64,000 nt of DNA from Thalassomonas sp. RHCl1 (GCF_947387555.1 NZ_CANDNZ010000019.1:37427-101426); one strand, 5' to 3'; shown: positions 33,514-43,950, counted from the first letter of the stretch. Program-made: numbers and translations. Notes: generated from the sequence alone by a model not told the origin.

Positions 33514-35688
33514 ATGGAGTCAATGCAAGAGAAGCCAAAAGCTCGTATTATGGTGGTGGAAGATGAGGCCCTGGTGGCGCGGGAGCTTTCCATCCGCCTG
33601 GGGCGCATGAAGTATGAAGTGGTCGCCACCTGCGGCACTCCGGAGCTGGCGTTGTCCAGTGCCGCAGAGCTGGTCCCTGACTTGATTTTAATGGATATTA
33701 ATCTCAATGCCGATAAAGACGGTATCGATATTGCTGGTGAAATACATGAAACCCAGGATATCCCAATCATCTTTTGTACTGCCTATTCCAGTAATGATGT
33801 GCTCGAGCGGGCGAAAATCACCACCCCGTTTGGCTATATCCTTAAACCGATAGACAGCCGGGAGCTGGAAATCACCATAGAAATCGCCCTTTATAAGCAC
33901 GGTGTCGATCATAAACTCCATGATACCGCCAATAAGCTTAAAGTGGCGCTGGACAGCATAGAAGATGCGGTGATTTCCTGTGATCAAGACGGCAAAATTT
34001 TTCTGGCAAACCCTAAAGCCATTGAATTGTGCAAGTTCGATTTTGTGCCTATCGGGCGAATGGTTACCGACATGCTGTGTTTTGTCGACTTAAACACAGG
34101 TATAGACAATGTCGACATTAATGTCTGGTTGCAGGAAAAACAAAACTGTCATCATCAGAATAATTATTTGCTGAAAAACTATAACGAAGGCACAGTGCCG
34201 GTAGAGCTCAATGTCGCTTCGCTTGAAGACAAAAACGGTCAGTATAACGGCCTGATCTTTGCGTTTAGAGACATTTCCCGGCGCATTTCCTTTGAAGAGC
34301 AGCTGAAAAAAAATGCCATCCAGGATCCCATTACCGGTTTACCCGAGCGCTCTATGATGTTTGAACGGTTAAAGCTGGCGCTTAAAAGAGCAAAACTGGA
34401 CGACGATTATAGTTTTGCCGTGATCTTTATCGACCTGGACCGTTTTCGGGTGATCAATGATGGCTTAAATCATGAGTTCGGTGATGAAGTGCTGCGCCGG
34501 GTCAGTCAGAAAGTGCTGGCCCAGCTCAGGGATATCGATATGCTCAGTCGTTTTAGCAGCGATACTTTTGTTTGCCTGCTTGATAATGTTGATTCCATGC
34601 CGAAAATTCTTTCTGTGGTCAACAGGATACAAAGTGAAATTGCTTTGCCTATGGCGATCAATACTCACCAGATCACCGTGACCGCCTCTTCCGGTATTGT
34701 CTTGTCCAATAAAAAGTATAATAACTATGAGACCTACAGTGATATTTTGCGTGATGCCGACACGGCCATGTATCAGGCAAAACTTAAAGGCGGTAATATC
34801 CATGTGATTTTTGACAAGCAGATGCATGATTATGCCCTGCGGTTATTATGGATAGAAGAAGAGTTGTTAGATGCAATAGAAGCCGGTGATATTCAGGTGT
34901 ATTACCAGCCGATAGTGGACGCCAACAGCCATGAAATCACCTCGTTTGAGGCCCTGGTCAGGTGGATCCATCCGGAAAAAGGTTTTATTGCCCCGGATGA
35001 GTTTATCCCGATTGCCGAAGAAACCGGGTTAATTTTACCGCTTGGGGAGTTTATTCTTCACAGCGTTTGTCAGCAACTGTGCCGCTGGAATAATGAAATG
35101 GGTTTTAACACCAAAGTCGGGGTGAACCTGTCTGCCCGGCAATTCTCTCAGCCCCATCTTGCTGAGCTTATCATCAGCGCGATAGAAAAATATCAGTTAA
35201 AAACCGGTTTTCTCGGGGTAGAAGTCACCGAGACCATGGCGATGACAGACGTTGATACTGCTATTGCTATTCTAAATTCTTTGCGGGAAATCGGGGTGCA
35301 AGTGTCACTGGATGATTTTGGCACCGGCTATTCTTCCCTGAGTTATTTAAAGAAATTGCCGGTGCATACCTTAAAAATCGACAGGTCATTTATTACCGAG
35401 CTTGAACATAATATTGATGATCAGGCAATCGTCAAAGCCATTGCCGCCATGACGCAGGAGCTGCAATTTAATGTCCTGGTTGAAGGGGTGGAAAATAAAG
35501 AGCAGGTGGCGATTTTACAAAAACTCGGTTGCGATTATTTCCAGGGGTATTATTTTGCCAAACCCATGAATGCCTATGATGCAACCCAGTTGCTGCGGGG
35601 CATAGACAAAGGTTTTATTCCCCCTGAGCTGCCTTTTTATCCGGATCAGCTGGAAATGCCTTCCTGCGCCAGTGACTCGGTGCTTTGA
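33514..35688 (+). CDS. Response regulator REC-PAS-GGDEF(degenerate)-EAL, c-di-GMP phosphodiesterase
   Basis: 724 residues: REC (about 8-130, Asp61 in LMDINL, LKPI), PAS (about 140-255), GGDEF-like (about 265-430) with signature SSDTF (348-352), which is inactive by consensus, and EAL (about 445-700). The EAL domain keeps the key motifs: FEALVRW (Glu479), NLSARQF, EVTETMAM, DDFGTGYSSL (Asp600/Asp601), LKIDRSFI and VEGVE. Active hydrolysis of c-di-GMP is therefore likely. The gene begins 3 bp after the histidine kinase stop, with a Shine-Dalgarno in the kinase's last codons, so phosphorylation by that kinase is the simplest model. A terminator follows. Confidence 0.9.
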   Translation: MESMQEKPKARIMVVEDEALVARELSIRLGRMKYEVVATCGTPELALSSAAELVPDLILMDINLNADKDGIDIAGEIHETQDIPIIFCTAYSSNDVLERAKITTPFGYILKPIDSRELEITIEIALYKHGVDHKLHDTANKLKVALDSIEDAVISCDQDGKIFLANPKAIELCKFDFVPIGRMVTDMLCFVDLNTGIDNVDINVWLQEKQNCHHQNNYLLKNYNEGTVPVELNVASLEDKNGQYNGLIFAFRDISRRISFEEQLKKNAIQDPITGLPERSMMFERLKLALKRAKLDDDYSFAVIFIDLDRFRVINDGLNHEFGDEVLRRVSQKVLAQLRDIDMLSRFSSDTFVCLLDNVDSMPKILSVVNRIQSEIALPMAINTHQITVTASSGIVLSNKKYNNYETYSDILRDADTAMYQAKLKGGNIHVIFDKQMHDYALRLLWIEEELLDAIEAGDIQVYYQPIVDANSHEITSFEALVRWIHPEKGFIAPDEFIPIAEETGLILPLGEFILHSVCQQLCRWNNEMGFNTKVGVNLSARQFSQPHLAELIISAIEKYQLKTGFLGVEVTETMAMTDVDTAIAILNSLREIGVQVSLDDFGTGYSSLSYLKKLPVHTLKIDRSFITELEHNIDDQAIVKAIAAMTQELQFNVLVEGVENKEQVAILQKLGCDYFQGYYFAKPMNAYDATQLLRGIDKGFIPPELPFYPDQLEMPSCASDSVL

Positions 35689-35696
35689 GTCCAGAT

Positions 35697-35729
35697 AAAA
35701 AAATTCCTGCTATTGCCGGCAGGAATTTT
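35697..35729. terminator. Bidirectional terminator
   Basis: A-rich start, stem AAAATTCCTGC / GCAGGAATTTT, T-rich end, 9 bp after the EAL gene stop. The A and T flanks allow it to serve the convergent gene at 35778 as well. Confidence 0.75.
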
Positions 35730-35777
35730 ATATTCAGGAGCTATTGGAGGGGCGATAACAATACTATCGTGCCGGTA

Positions 35778-36545
35778 TCACCATTTCTTTTTCGGCTGGA
35801 ACAGCATATCCAACTCGTCCTCGTCTTCCTTCGCTTTTTTCTCCCTGGCCTGGGCATTGCTGTTTCTGAGCTCGGCAGCGATATTGTCCAGTTTCTGGGC
35901 AATTTCTTCCTGCTTGGTGATGACATAGTCATTTTTGACCGGATGATCGCTCAGGGTTTGCAAGGCTTTCTCGTAATATTGTCTGGCCGAGCCCACCATT
36001 TCCTTGGTATATGCCGAGTCGCCTCTTTTTAATAAACTTTCGATATTAATTTTCAATTGCATGGTATTGAGGCGTTGATCTTCTCTGGTAAATGTCTGGG
36101 CATCGAGGGCGCCTTTAGACTGCTCAGATTTTAATACCGCGCGTAATTTTTTAATGCATTGCAATATTGCGATCAACTGTTGCTCGTTATCCGGCAGGAT
36201 AAAGGCTTCTTCACCGGTTTGCGCCGTGGCCAGGTCCTCGGAGGCTGAGATACGGGCTTCAATTTCTTGTATGCGCCGGCCGACGTTTTTTGACTCCGGA
36301 CTCAAGCGCAGCATTTCTTTGGCGGCGTTTAACATTCTACGGTTGAGAATGTTGTTTATTCCGGGGTTCGGCGGCAGGTTAGTGACGTTTAAAATCAGCT
36401 CTTCGGTTTCATCGATAATGGCTTTTTGCTTGGAGATGCGCACCCGTTTTTCAGCTTCTACTTTTTCTTTGTGTTGCTGGATGCCATTAACCACCACAAC
36501 AATGATGACCAACGCAATAATTAAGCCAATGATAATAGCGATCAT
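35778..36545 (-). CDS. Membrane-anchored coiled-coil protein of unknown function
   Basis: 255 residues. An N-terminal membrane helix (about 2-21, IAIIIGLIIALVIIVVVV) is followed by a charged, mostly helical cytoplasmic or periplasmic part. Coiled-coil stretches are KVEAEKRVRISKQKAI and KQEEIAQKLDNIAAEL. A segment SARQYYEKALQTLSDHP resembles a TPR helix pair. The C-terminus is acidic then basic (EDEDELDMLFQPKKKW). It resembles uncharacterised proteins of Alteromonadales; no enzymatic motif is visible. It is monocistronic and converges on the signalling operon. Confidence 0.65.
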   Translation of the reverse strand: MIAIIIGLIIALVIIVVVVNGIQQHKEKVEAEKRVRISKQKAIIDETEELILNVTNLPPNPGINNILNRRMLNAAKEMLRLSPESKNVGRRIQEIEARISASEDLATAQTGEEAFILPDNEQQLIAILQCIKKLRAVLKSEQSKGALDAQTFTREDQRLNTMQLKINIESLLKRGDSAYTKEMVGSARQYYEKALQTLSDHPVKNDYVITKQEEIAQKLDNIAAELRNSNAQAREKKAKEDEDELDMLFQPKKKW

Positions 36546-36798
36546 ATTGAATACTCATGTTTATAAAAAGACAAAATAACGCAGCCTATAAAAATAGTGA
36601 TATTTATCATAGTCTAGTACGCTTTTTATATATATTTAACGACTTGTTAGATTTATATTACCTCTATTTAGTTAATATCTCTATTAGTTATTAAGGAATA
36701 TATTTTATTCGGTGAAATAAATTATTCAGAAACATTAAAAATAATATGGAATAAATTTTTAATTAAGTATATATTTTTCGAATAAGCAGATCCTCTGA

Positions 36799-37782
<984 letters not shown>

Positions 37783-37831
37783 CAATAATTTGTTTATAGA
37801 AAAACTCAGAGGCGTTTTGTCCCTCATTTCT

Positions 37832-37923
37832 TCACCCGGGACCTGGTGACACGGGCCATGTTGCTTAAAAGTAATCATGAAATTGAAGAGTTGCTGGCGG
37901 ATGTTGAACTGCCGGTGCGCTAA
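37832..37923 (+). pseudogene. Duplicate fragment of the cysB 3' end
   Basis: This 92-bp stretch aligns without gaps to cysB 37691-37782. It encodes the same last 30 residues, from the Thr in TRDL to the stop, with seven nucleotide differences, all silent (including TAG versus TAA). It has no start codon or upstream coding part, so it is a remnant. Each copy is followed by its own hairpin-like sequence (GAGG...CCCTC after copy 1, GGGGC...GCCCC after copy 2). Silent-only divergence means the fragment was part of a functional cysB allele for most of its history. Confidence 0.85.
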
Positions 37924-37949
37924 ACCAATTTATTAACAGATAAAACAAA

Positions 37950-37971
37950 GGGGCATGTAGCCCCTTTTTTT
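37950..37971 (+). terminator. Terminator after the cysB duplicate
   Basis: Stem GGGGC / GCCCC, loop ATGTA, preceded by AAA and followed by seven Ts. It separates cysB from the convergent sdaA. Confidence 0.8.
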
Positions 37972-37987
37972 CGCTAAGTCAAAGACA

Positions 37988-39364
37988 TTAACATTCGATA
38001 ATATTAACCGCCAAACCGCCGCGGGAAGTTTCTTTATATTTACTCTTCATATCATTGCCGGTATCCCACATGGTCTTGATGACCTTGTCCAGGGAGACTT
38101 TTTGCGTGCCTGTGCCTCTGAGCGCCAAACGTGAGGCGTTAATGGCTTTAACCGAGCCCATGGCATTACGCTCAATACAGGGTACTTGTACCAAGCCGCC
38201 GACGGGATCACAGGTGAGGCCTAAATTGTGCTCCATACCGATTTCTGCGGCATTTTCTACCTGTTTGGGGCTGCCCCCCATGATCTCGGTTAAGGCACCG
38301 GCCGCCATAGAGCAGGCGACGCCCACTTCGCCCTGGCAGCCGACTTCGGCGCCGGAGATAGAGGCGTTGGTTTTATAGAGGATACCGATGGCGGCGGCCG
38401 TTAACAGGTAGCGGATGCAATCTTCATCGGTTACCGGCTTAATAAATTTATCGTAATAACATAATACCGCGGGAATGATGCCGGCGGCGCCGTTGGTTGG
38501 CGCGGTGACTACCCGGCTGCCGGCGGCGTTTTCTTCATTAACCGCCAGGGCAAATAAATTCACCCAGTCCATGGCGGTTAGCGGATCGTTGTTTTGTTCG
38601 ACACACAAGGAGCGGTGCAGGGCGGGGGCCCGGCGCATCACTTTTAAGCCGCCGGGTAAGATGCCTTCGGTGCGGATACCGCGGTCAACACTGTCGCGCA
38701 TTGCCTGCCAGATGCCGATAAGTTTTGTCCGTATGGTGTCTTCATCGTTTAAGCACTTCTCGTTATCAAGCATGATAGTGCTGATGCTTAAACCTTTGTC
38801 GGTGGCGAGTTTGATCAATTCGTCGGCGCTGCTGAACCTGTGGGGACGGTTGATATTGTCGTGCAGGGACAATGCCTTGTCTTTTTCTTTTTCAAAATCA
38901 CAATCCTGGACAATAAAGCCGCCGCCGATGGAATAATACGTCTGCTCCAATAACAGCTCGTCTCCCCGGTAGGCGAATAAAGTCATGGCATTGGCATGGG
39001 CCGGCAGGGTTTTACGCCTGTGATAGATGATGGCATCCCCTTTGGGGAAATTTACCCTGTGTTTGCCGTCAAGTTCAATGGTTTCGCTGCTGACCACATC
39101 CTCGAGCAAGGTTTCAATCGACTCTACCGGGATATCTTCCGGGGTTTCCCCGCATAAGCCGAGGATCACCGCTTTGCCGGTGCCGTGGCCAATGCCTGTT
39201 TGGCCGAGGGAGCCAAAGAGCTCACATTTGACACGATCGACCGCCGTTAACTGCTGCTGTTCGGCCAGATCATCGATAAACTTTTTTGCCGCACGCATCG
39301 GACCGACCGTATGGGAAGAGGACGGACCTATGCCGATGGAAAACATATCAAATACACTAATCAT
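37988..39364 (-). CDS. sdaA: L-serine ammonia-lyase (iron-sulfur)
   Basis: 458 residues, the one-chain form of the [4Fe-4S] L-serine dehydratase that converts serine to pyruvate and ammonia. The N-terminal domain begins MISVFDMFSIGIGPSSSHT and contains GPMRAAKKF. The C-terminal catalytic domain has the cluster cysteines in GCQGEVGVACSMAAG and GLTCDPVGGLVQVPCIERN, and substrate segments VVTAPTNGAAGIIPAVL and ALRGTGTQKVSLDK. Length and domain order match E. coli SdaA/SdaB. It is monocistronic, converging on cysB. The pairing with cysB is suggestive (both concern serine/cysteine), but there is no evidence of co-regulation. Confidence 0.95.
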   Translation of the reverse strand: MISVFDMFSIGIGPSSSHTVGPMRAAKKFIDDLAEQQQLTAVDRVKCELFGSLGQTGIGHGTGKAVILGLCGETPEDIPVESIETLLEDVVSSETIELDGKHRVNFPKGDAIIYHRRKTLPAHANAMTLFAYRGDELLLEQTYYSIGGGFIVQDCDFEKEKDKALSLHDNINRPHRFSSADELIKLATDKGLSISTIMLDNEKCLNDEDTIRTKLIGIWQAMRDSVDRGIRTEGILPGGLKVMRRAPALHRSLCVEQNNDPLTAMDWVNLFALAVNEENAAGSRVVTAPTNGAAGIIPAVLCYYDKFIKPVTDEDCIRYLLTAAAIGILYKTNASISGAEVGCQGEVGVACSMAAGALTEIMGGSPKQVENAAEIGMEHNLGLTCDPVGGLVQVPCIERNAMGSVKAINASRLALRGTGTQKVSLDKVIKTMWDTGNDMKSKYKETSRGGLAVNIIEC

Positions 39365-39578
39365 GAATAAACCTGAATTAATTTTGCTTCAATCGCATAA
39401 AATTGAAATTATCTTCGGTAATGTTAACTGAAAGTCTTCATTATGGAAAACAAAATTTATAGGCTAATTATAGAATGGATAAAGGCAATTGGCTTTTACT
39501 TCTAAAAGCCAATGCCGGGTATTGTCGCTGTGGCACTGAAAAATAACGGCTGAGGTGGGGAGTGATGCGCCAGAAGGG

Positions 39579-39905
39579 TTATTTTTCGTTGTTTTGTTGG
39601 TTATCTTGTAAGCTGGCGGGCATATCGATACAACACTCATCCTGTAAAAAACTGATCACGGCAAGTAGCCGGGCATATTCCACGACACAATAGAGAGTGC
39701 GTCCTTCCCGTCTTTGTTGGATTAAGCCGGCGGAGGCGAGGTTGGAAATATGATGGGACAGGGTCGAGCCCGGAATAGTGAGTTCTTCCTGCAGTGAACC
39801 CACCGGCAGGCCTTCAAAGCCGGCTTTTACCAGGCGTTTAAAAATTTTCAGCCGGGTTGGGTGTCCCAGCTCCTTAAATATCTTGGCGGTAGTTTCTATT
39901 TCCAT
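39579..39905 (-). CDS. ArsR-family transcriptional regulator
   Basis: 108 residues starting MEIETTAKIFKELGHPTRLK, with an AAAGG ribosome site 7 nt before; an upstream in-frame ATG at 39950 is possible. It is a winged helix-turn-helix of ArsR type: LGHPTRLKIFKRLV, recognition helix IPGSTLSHHISNLASAGLI, wing QQRREGRTLYCVV. The C-terminus has a DECCID motif whose vicinal cysteines could bind a metal or a thiol-reactive signal. No metal-resistance gene is adjacent, so the target is unknown. It is transcribed alone. Confidence 0.85.
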   Translation of the reverse strand: MEIETTAKIFKELGHPTRLKIFKRLVKAGFEGLPVGSLQEELTIPGSTLSHHISNLASAGLIQQRREGRTLYCVVEYARLLAVISFLQDECCIDMPASLQDNQQNNEK

Positions 39906-40137
39906 GTCTTTACCTTTAGTATGGTTTTGATTGCCGCTGGCTTTTATCAATGTAATAATTCGATATTACCAGAAGTATGTTAACGATAAAAGCTGATGGG
40001 CTGTTATCAATACCGGCCAATTCCCCTCACGGGATGTCTCTTGACTGCTTGATTGACTACCAAGGAACTTGCCATGGTTTGCTGAGGTTGCGCTAGCTGC
40101 TTCAGACTTGGCAGGGAGATTTTCCCAACCACATCCT

Positions 40138-40707
40138 TTATACCAGATGCTCAGCAAGATCTTTTAACATTGCAGCGGTTGCTCCCCAGATATTGTAGTG
40201 TTGGTAGGGCATAAAATGCACCTGGTGTTGTTGGCCATGCAGCATCGCCTGCAGGGTTTGATGGTTGTGGCTGTTTAAAAAATGCTGCAGGGGTACCTGG
40301 AAAATTTCAGCCACTTCATTATCATCAGCCTGGTAATTCAGGTTTGCGGGCACAAAACCGATCACCGGGGTAACGATATAACCGGAAATGGTGCGATAGG
40401 GATTGAGCTGGCCGATAATTTCGACATTGTCCGGGCTCAGGCCGATTTCTTCTTCGGCTTCACGTACTGCGGTGGCAATTAAACTCTCATCTTCCGGTTC
40501 GGCCTTACCGCCGGGAAAGCTGATTTGGCCGCCGTGGTGTTTTAAGTGGCTGGCTCTCTTGGTGAGCAAGACATCTAAAGCATTACGCTTTTCTACCAGA
40601 GGCACTAATACCGCTGCCGCCTTTAATTTTCCATGGGGCCAGGAAGTATTATTTGATGCCATCAGGCGCTGAAATTGAAATCTTTGTAAGAACTCGCTTT
40701 TATTCAT
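40138..40707 (-). CDS. nudL: Nudix hydrolase, probable CoA pyrophosphatase
   Basis: 189 residues. A complete Nudix box is visible (GGKAEPEDESLIATAVREAEEEIGL, here from about residue 67 to 91), preceded by LLTKRASHLKHHGGQISFP. The UPF0035 motif of CoA-specific Nudix enzymes, LLTxRSxxLxxHxGQxxFPGG, is matched well. The enzyme hydrolyses CoA and its derivatives to phosphopantetheine and 3',5'-ADP. It lies directly downstream of pabB on the same strand, the same gene order as in enterobacteria (pabB-nudL), with 89 bp between them. Confidence 0.92.
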   Translation of the reverse strand: MNKSEFLQRFQFQRLMASNNTSWPHGKLKAAAVLVPLVEKRNALDVLLTKRASHLKHHGGQISFPGGKAEPEDESLIATAVREAEEEIGLSPDNVEIIGQLNPYRTISGYIVTPVIGFVPANLNYQADDNEVAEIFQVPLQHFLNSHNHQTLQAMLHGQQHQVHFMPYQHYNIWGATAAMLKDLAEHLV

Positions 40708-40796
40708 GAATACTTCTGTTTACAGTCCTTTCGCTGAAGATGATCTTTATTTCGGTAAAGTCTGTATTCGCACTATATTAAGCAATCGGCCTTGCT

Positions 40797-42224
40797 TTAT
40801 GTCAGTTCAGACAATACCGGCAATATTTTTTCGACCTTGTCAAAGGTCTCCTGATATTCACAGTCTACCTTGGAATCGGCAACGACACCACCGCCAGCCC
40901 AACAATGTATGGTCTTTTCCTGTGCGCTCTTGTGACAAACCAAGGTGCGTATGGTGATGCTGGTATCCATATTGCCGCAGGCACTCAGATAACCGATTGA
41001 CCCGCAGTAGACGCTGCGCCTGTGGGGTTCTAATTCTTCGATGATCTCCATGGCGCGGATTTTCGGTGCGCCGGTGATAGACCCGCCGGGAAAGGCGCCG
41101 CGCAGCAGGTCGGTGCCGTCAAAGCCGGGGGCGATTTCTCCTTCTACCGTACTGACTAAATGGTGCACCGCAGGAAAGCTTTCGATATCAAACAGTTTCG
41201 GCACTTTAACCGAGCCCGGCAGGCAGGTTTTGCTGATATCATTCCTGAGTAAATCCACTATCATCAGGTTTTCTGCCCTGTCTTTGCTGGCACTCTTTAA
41301 GGCAGTAGCGTTGGCTTGATCTGTTTGCGGATCAGTGCTGCGCGGTCGTGTGCCTTTGATGGGTTTACTTTGTACCTTGCCTTGTTCCAGGCGTATAAAG
41401 CGCTCGGGAGAGATACTTAATACCGCGCTGTTTTCAAAGCGCATAAACGCTGAAAAGGGGGCCTGATTTTTTTGCCTCAGCGCCCGGTAAGCGGCAAATT
41501 CATCCCCCTGATAGCGGGCGGAAAACCTTTGTGCCAGGTTGATTTGATAGCAATCACCCGAGCGCAGGTAGTCTTGCACCCGGTTAAATTTTTCTCCGTA
41601 ACTGGCCCTGCTCATATTTGAGTGCCAGTTAGAGGACAGGGAAAAGGACGAAGATGATAATGCTGCTTTGCCGTTTAGCCCGTCCTGTAGCTGCTGTTCT
41701 ATTTCTAAGCGTTTATGCTCGGGGCACATTAAAAAATAGCGCCTGCTTTTATTATCAAAAATCACCGCCTGCTGATAAATACCTACTGCCATTTCCGGGA
41801 GTGTTATATCCTGCTCGGCGCTTTGTGGCAGCTTTTCAAAGCGTCGGCCTAAATCATAGGAAAAATAGCCCATAGCGCCGCCGTTAAAAGGCAGTTCATT
41901 GATTTCTAAGGAACTGCCTTTAAAAACTTGCGCCTGAAGTTTTTTAACTAAGCTCAGGGGATCCTCTGTGCTTTGCTGGTGCCGATTCGTTTCCCGGTCA
42001 TGAATCCTGGTGATATCGGCAAAAGTTTCCAGGGTCACCGCAGGTTGCCAGACGATAATATCGTAACGGCTGTCTATATGGCCGCTGTCGCAGGAATCCA
42101 GCCAGATAGCCCAGGGCTGATGGGACAGGGGCGTGAAAAATGCCAGTGGCGTAATATTGTCGTTTAATGCCAGTACTTTAGTGGTGATTTGGCTGGCAGG
42201 GCGATGATCGGTTTTATTTTTCAC
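40797..42224 (-). CDS. pabB: Aminodeoxychorismate synthase component I
   Basis: 475 residues of the chorismate-utilising family (anthranilate synthase I/PabB). Visible are GDCYQINLAQRF, SISPERFIRLEQGKVQSKPIKGTRPR, KDRAENLMIVDLLRNDISKTC, HHLVSTVEG, FPGGSITGAPKIRAMEIIEELE, and R-x-VYCGSIGYLS. PIKGTRPR carries the lysine typical of PabB-type aminodeoxychorismate synthases; anthranilate synthases have PIAGT instead. With the PabA glutaminase (not in the window) it makes 4-amino-4-deoxychorismate for folate synthesis. It is first gene of a unit with nudL. Confidence 0.93.
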   Translation of the reverse strand: MKNKTDHRPASQITTKVLALNDNITPLAFFTPLSHQPWAIWLDSCDSGHIDSRYDIIVWQPAVTLETFADITRIHDRETNRHQQSTEDPLSLVKKLQAQVFKGSSLEINELPFNGGAMGYFSYDLGRRFEKLPQSAEQDITLPEMAVGIYQQAVIFDNKSRRYFLMCPEHKRLEIEQQLQDGLNGKAALSSSSFSLSSNWHSNMSRASYGEKFNRVQDYLRSGDCYQINLAQRFSARYQGDEFAAYRALRQKNQAPFSAFMRFENSAVLSISPERFIRLEQGKVQSKPIKGTRPRSTDPQTDQANATALKSASKDRAENLMIVDLLRNDISKTCLPGSVKVPKLFDIESFPAVHHLVSTVEGEIAPGFDGTDLLRGAFPGGSITGAPKIRAMEIIEELEPHRRSVYCGSIGYLSACGNMDTSITIRTLVCHKSAQEKTIHCWAGGGVVADSKVDCEYQETFDKVEKILPVLSELT

Positions 42225-42420
42225 AGGCGTTTGGTGATATCAACTTTAGCTAAATAATGATTTATGGCAAGTAACCGCCGTGTCTTGAGATAAGATACTG
42301 GCAGCACATGAACAAGCAGGGTATCATATCGGCAAATTTGTAACTTTCAACTATTGATTGATCTTTGCCGCAATGCTTGCGGCGATCAGCCTTATTAACT
42401 TGAGATTTAAAGAGACAGAG

Positions 42421-43950
42421 ATGGCTATCATTAAACAGCAAGATTTAATTGACAGTGTTGCCGATGCTTTGCAATACATATCCTATTATCACCCGATTGA
42501 CTTTATCCAGGCGCTGGAGCAGGCCTATAACAAAGAAGAAAGTCAGGCGGCGAAAGATGCCATCGCGCAAATCCTGATTAACTCCCGCATGTCTGCCATG
42601 GGTAAACGTCCTATTTGTCAGGATACCGGTATTGTGACCTGTTTCGTGAAAATCGGTATGGATGTTAAGTGGGATAAAACCGATATGACAGTGCAGCAAA
42701 TGGTCGATGAAGGCACCCGCCGCGCCTATCTCAATCCGGACAACCCGCTGCGGGCTTCTATTGTCGCCGACCCTGCCGGTGCGCGTAAAAACACCAAAGA
42801 CAATACCCCGTCTGTGGTACATATCGATATGGTGGCAGGGGATCAGGTTGAAGTGATGATCGCAGCCAAAGGCGGCGGCAGTGAAAACAAAACTAAGATG
42901 GTAATGTTAAACCCGAGTGATTCTGTGGCGGACTGGGTGGTGAAAACCCTGCCGACCATGGGTGCCGGCTGGTGTCCGCCGGGCATGATAGGCATAGGTA
43001 TTGGCGGTACCGCGGAAAAAGCCGGGGTGCTGGCCAAAGAAAGCCTGATGGATCCTGTGGATATCCAGGAACTGATCGCCCGCGGCCCGGAAAATGCCGA
43101 AGAAGAGTTACGTCTGGAAATTTTCGAGCGGGTTAATAAACTTGGTATTGGTGCCCAGGGTCTTGGCGGTCTAACAACTGTGGTCGATGTTAAAATCAAC
43201 AGCGTACCTACCCATGCCGCTTCCAAGCCTGTAGTGATGATCCCCAACTGCGCTGCGACCCGTCATGTGCATTTCCACCTTGACGGTTCGGGACCTGCGG
43301 ATTTAACGCCGCCGAAACTGGAAGAGTGGCCGGAAATCACCTGGGAGGTGGGTGAAAATGTCCGCCGGGTCAATGCCGATGAGCTGACCAAGGCCGATGT
43401 TGCCAACTGGAAAACCGGTGAAACCGTATTGCTTAGCGGTAAGATTTTAACCGGCCGTGACGCTGCCCATAAGCGTATCCAGCAATTGCTTGCATCCGGT
43501 GAAGGTTTGCCAGAAGGGGTTGATTTTACCAATAAGTTTATCTATTACGTCGGACCGGTAGATGCTGTAGGTGATGAAGCGGTAGGCCCTGCAGGTCCTA
43601 CTACGGCCACCCGTATGGATAAATTTACCGAGATGATGCTGGCGGAAACCGGCCTGTTAGGCACGATCGGTAAAGCCGAGCGCGGTCCTGCCACGGTTGA
43701 GAGCATTAAAAACCATAAATCGGTTTATCTGATGGCGGTAGGCGGTGCGGCTTACCTGGTTTCTAAAGCGGTGAAAAAAGCGAAAGTGGTTGCTTTTGAA
43801 GACTTGGGAATGGAAGCCATTTACGAGTTTGAAGTGGAAGATATGCCGGTGACCGTTGCCGTTGACAGCCTGGGTGAGTCTGCCCATGTTACCGGCCCTG
43901 CTATCTGGCAGGCCAAAATAGAAGAGCTGGACAGTAAATTACAGTCTTAA
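42421..43950 (+). CDS. fumA: Fumarate hydratase, class I
   Basis: 509 residues, an oxygen-sensitive [4Fe-4S] fumarase converting fumarate and malate in the citrate cycle. N-terminal alpha part: ISYYHPIDFIQALEQAY, RPICQDTGIVTCFVKIG (first cluster Cys), AAKGGGSENKTKM, WCPPGMIGIGIGGTAEKAG. C-terminal beta part: GKILTGRDAAHKRI, YYVGPVDAVGDEAVGPAGPTTATRMD, GKAERG, YLMAVGGAAYLVSKAV, FEDLGMEAIYEF. ATG at 42421 begins the family-typical MAIIKQQDLI; a longer frame starts at 42358 but is less likely. Symbol by family; fumA and fumB cannot be told apart from sequence alone. Confidence 0.92.
   Translation: MAIIKQQDLIDSVADALQYISYYHPIDFIQALEQAYNKEESQAAKDAIAQILINSRMSAMGKRPICQDTGIVTCFVKIGMDVKWDKTDMTVQQMVDEGTRRAYLNPDNPLRASIVADPAGARKNTKDNTPSVVHIDMVAGDQVEVMIAAKGGGSENKTKMVMLNPSDSVADWVVKTLPTMGAGWCPPGMIGIGIGGTAEKAGVLAKESLMDPVDIQELIARGPENAEEELRLEIFERVNKLGIGAQGLGGLTTVVDVKINSVPTHAASKPVVMIPNCAATRHVHFHLDGSGPADLTPPKLEEWPEITWEVGENVRRVNADELTKADVANWKTGETVLLSGKILTGRDAAHKRIQQLLASGEGLPEGVDFTNKFIYYVGPVDAVGDEAVGPAGPTTATRMDKFTEMMLAETGLLGTIGKAERGPATVESIKNHKSVYLMAVGGAAYLVSKAVKKAKVVAFEDLGMEAIYEFEVEDMPVTVAVDSLGESAHVTGPAIWQAKIEELDSKLQS

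Noticed and set aside
37801..37831. Short hairpin-like GAGG...CCCTC after cysB copy 1 as an active terminator
   Set aside because: The stem is only 4-5 bp and no T run follows. It is better read as the decayed counterpart of the terminator after copy 2.
39966..40157. 63-codon frame between the ArsR gene and nudL
   Set aside because: It overlaps the end of nudL, has no ribosome-binding site and resembles no protein family.
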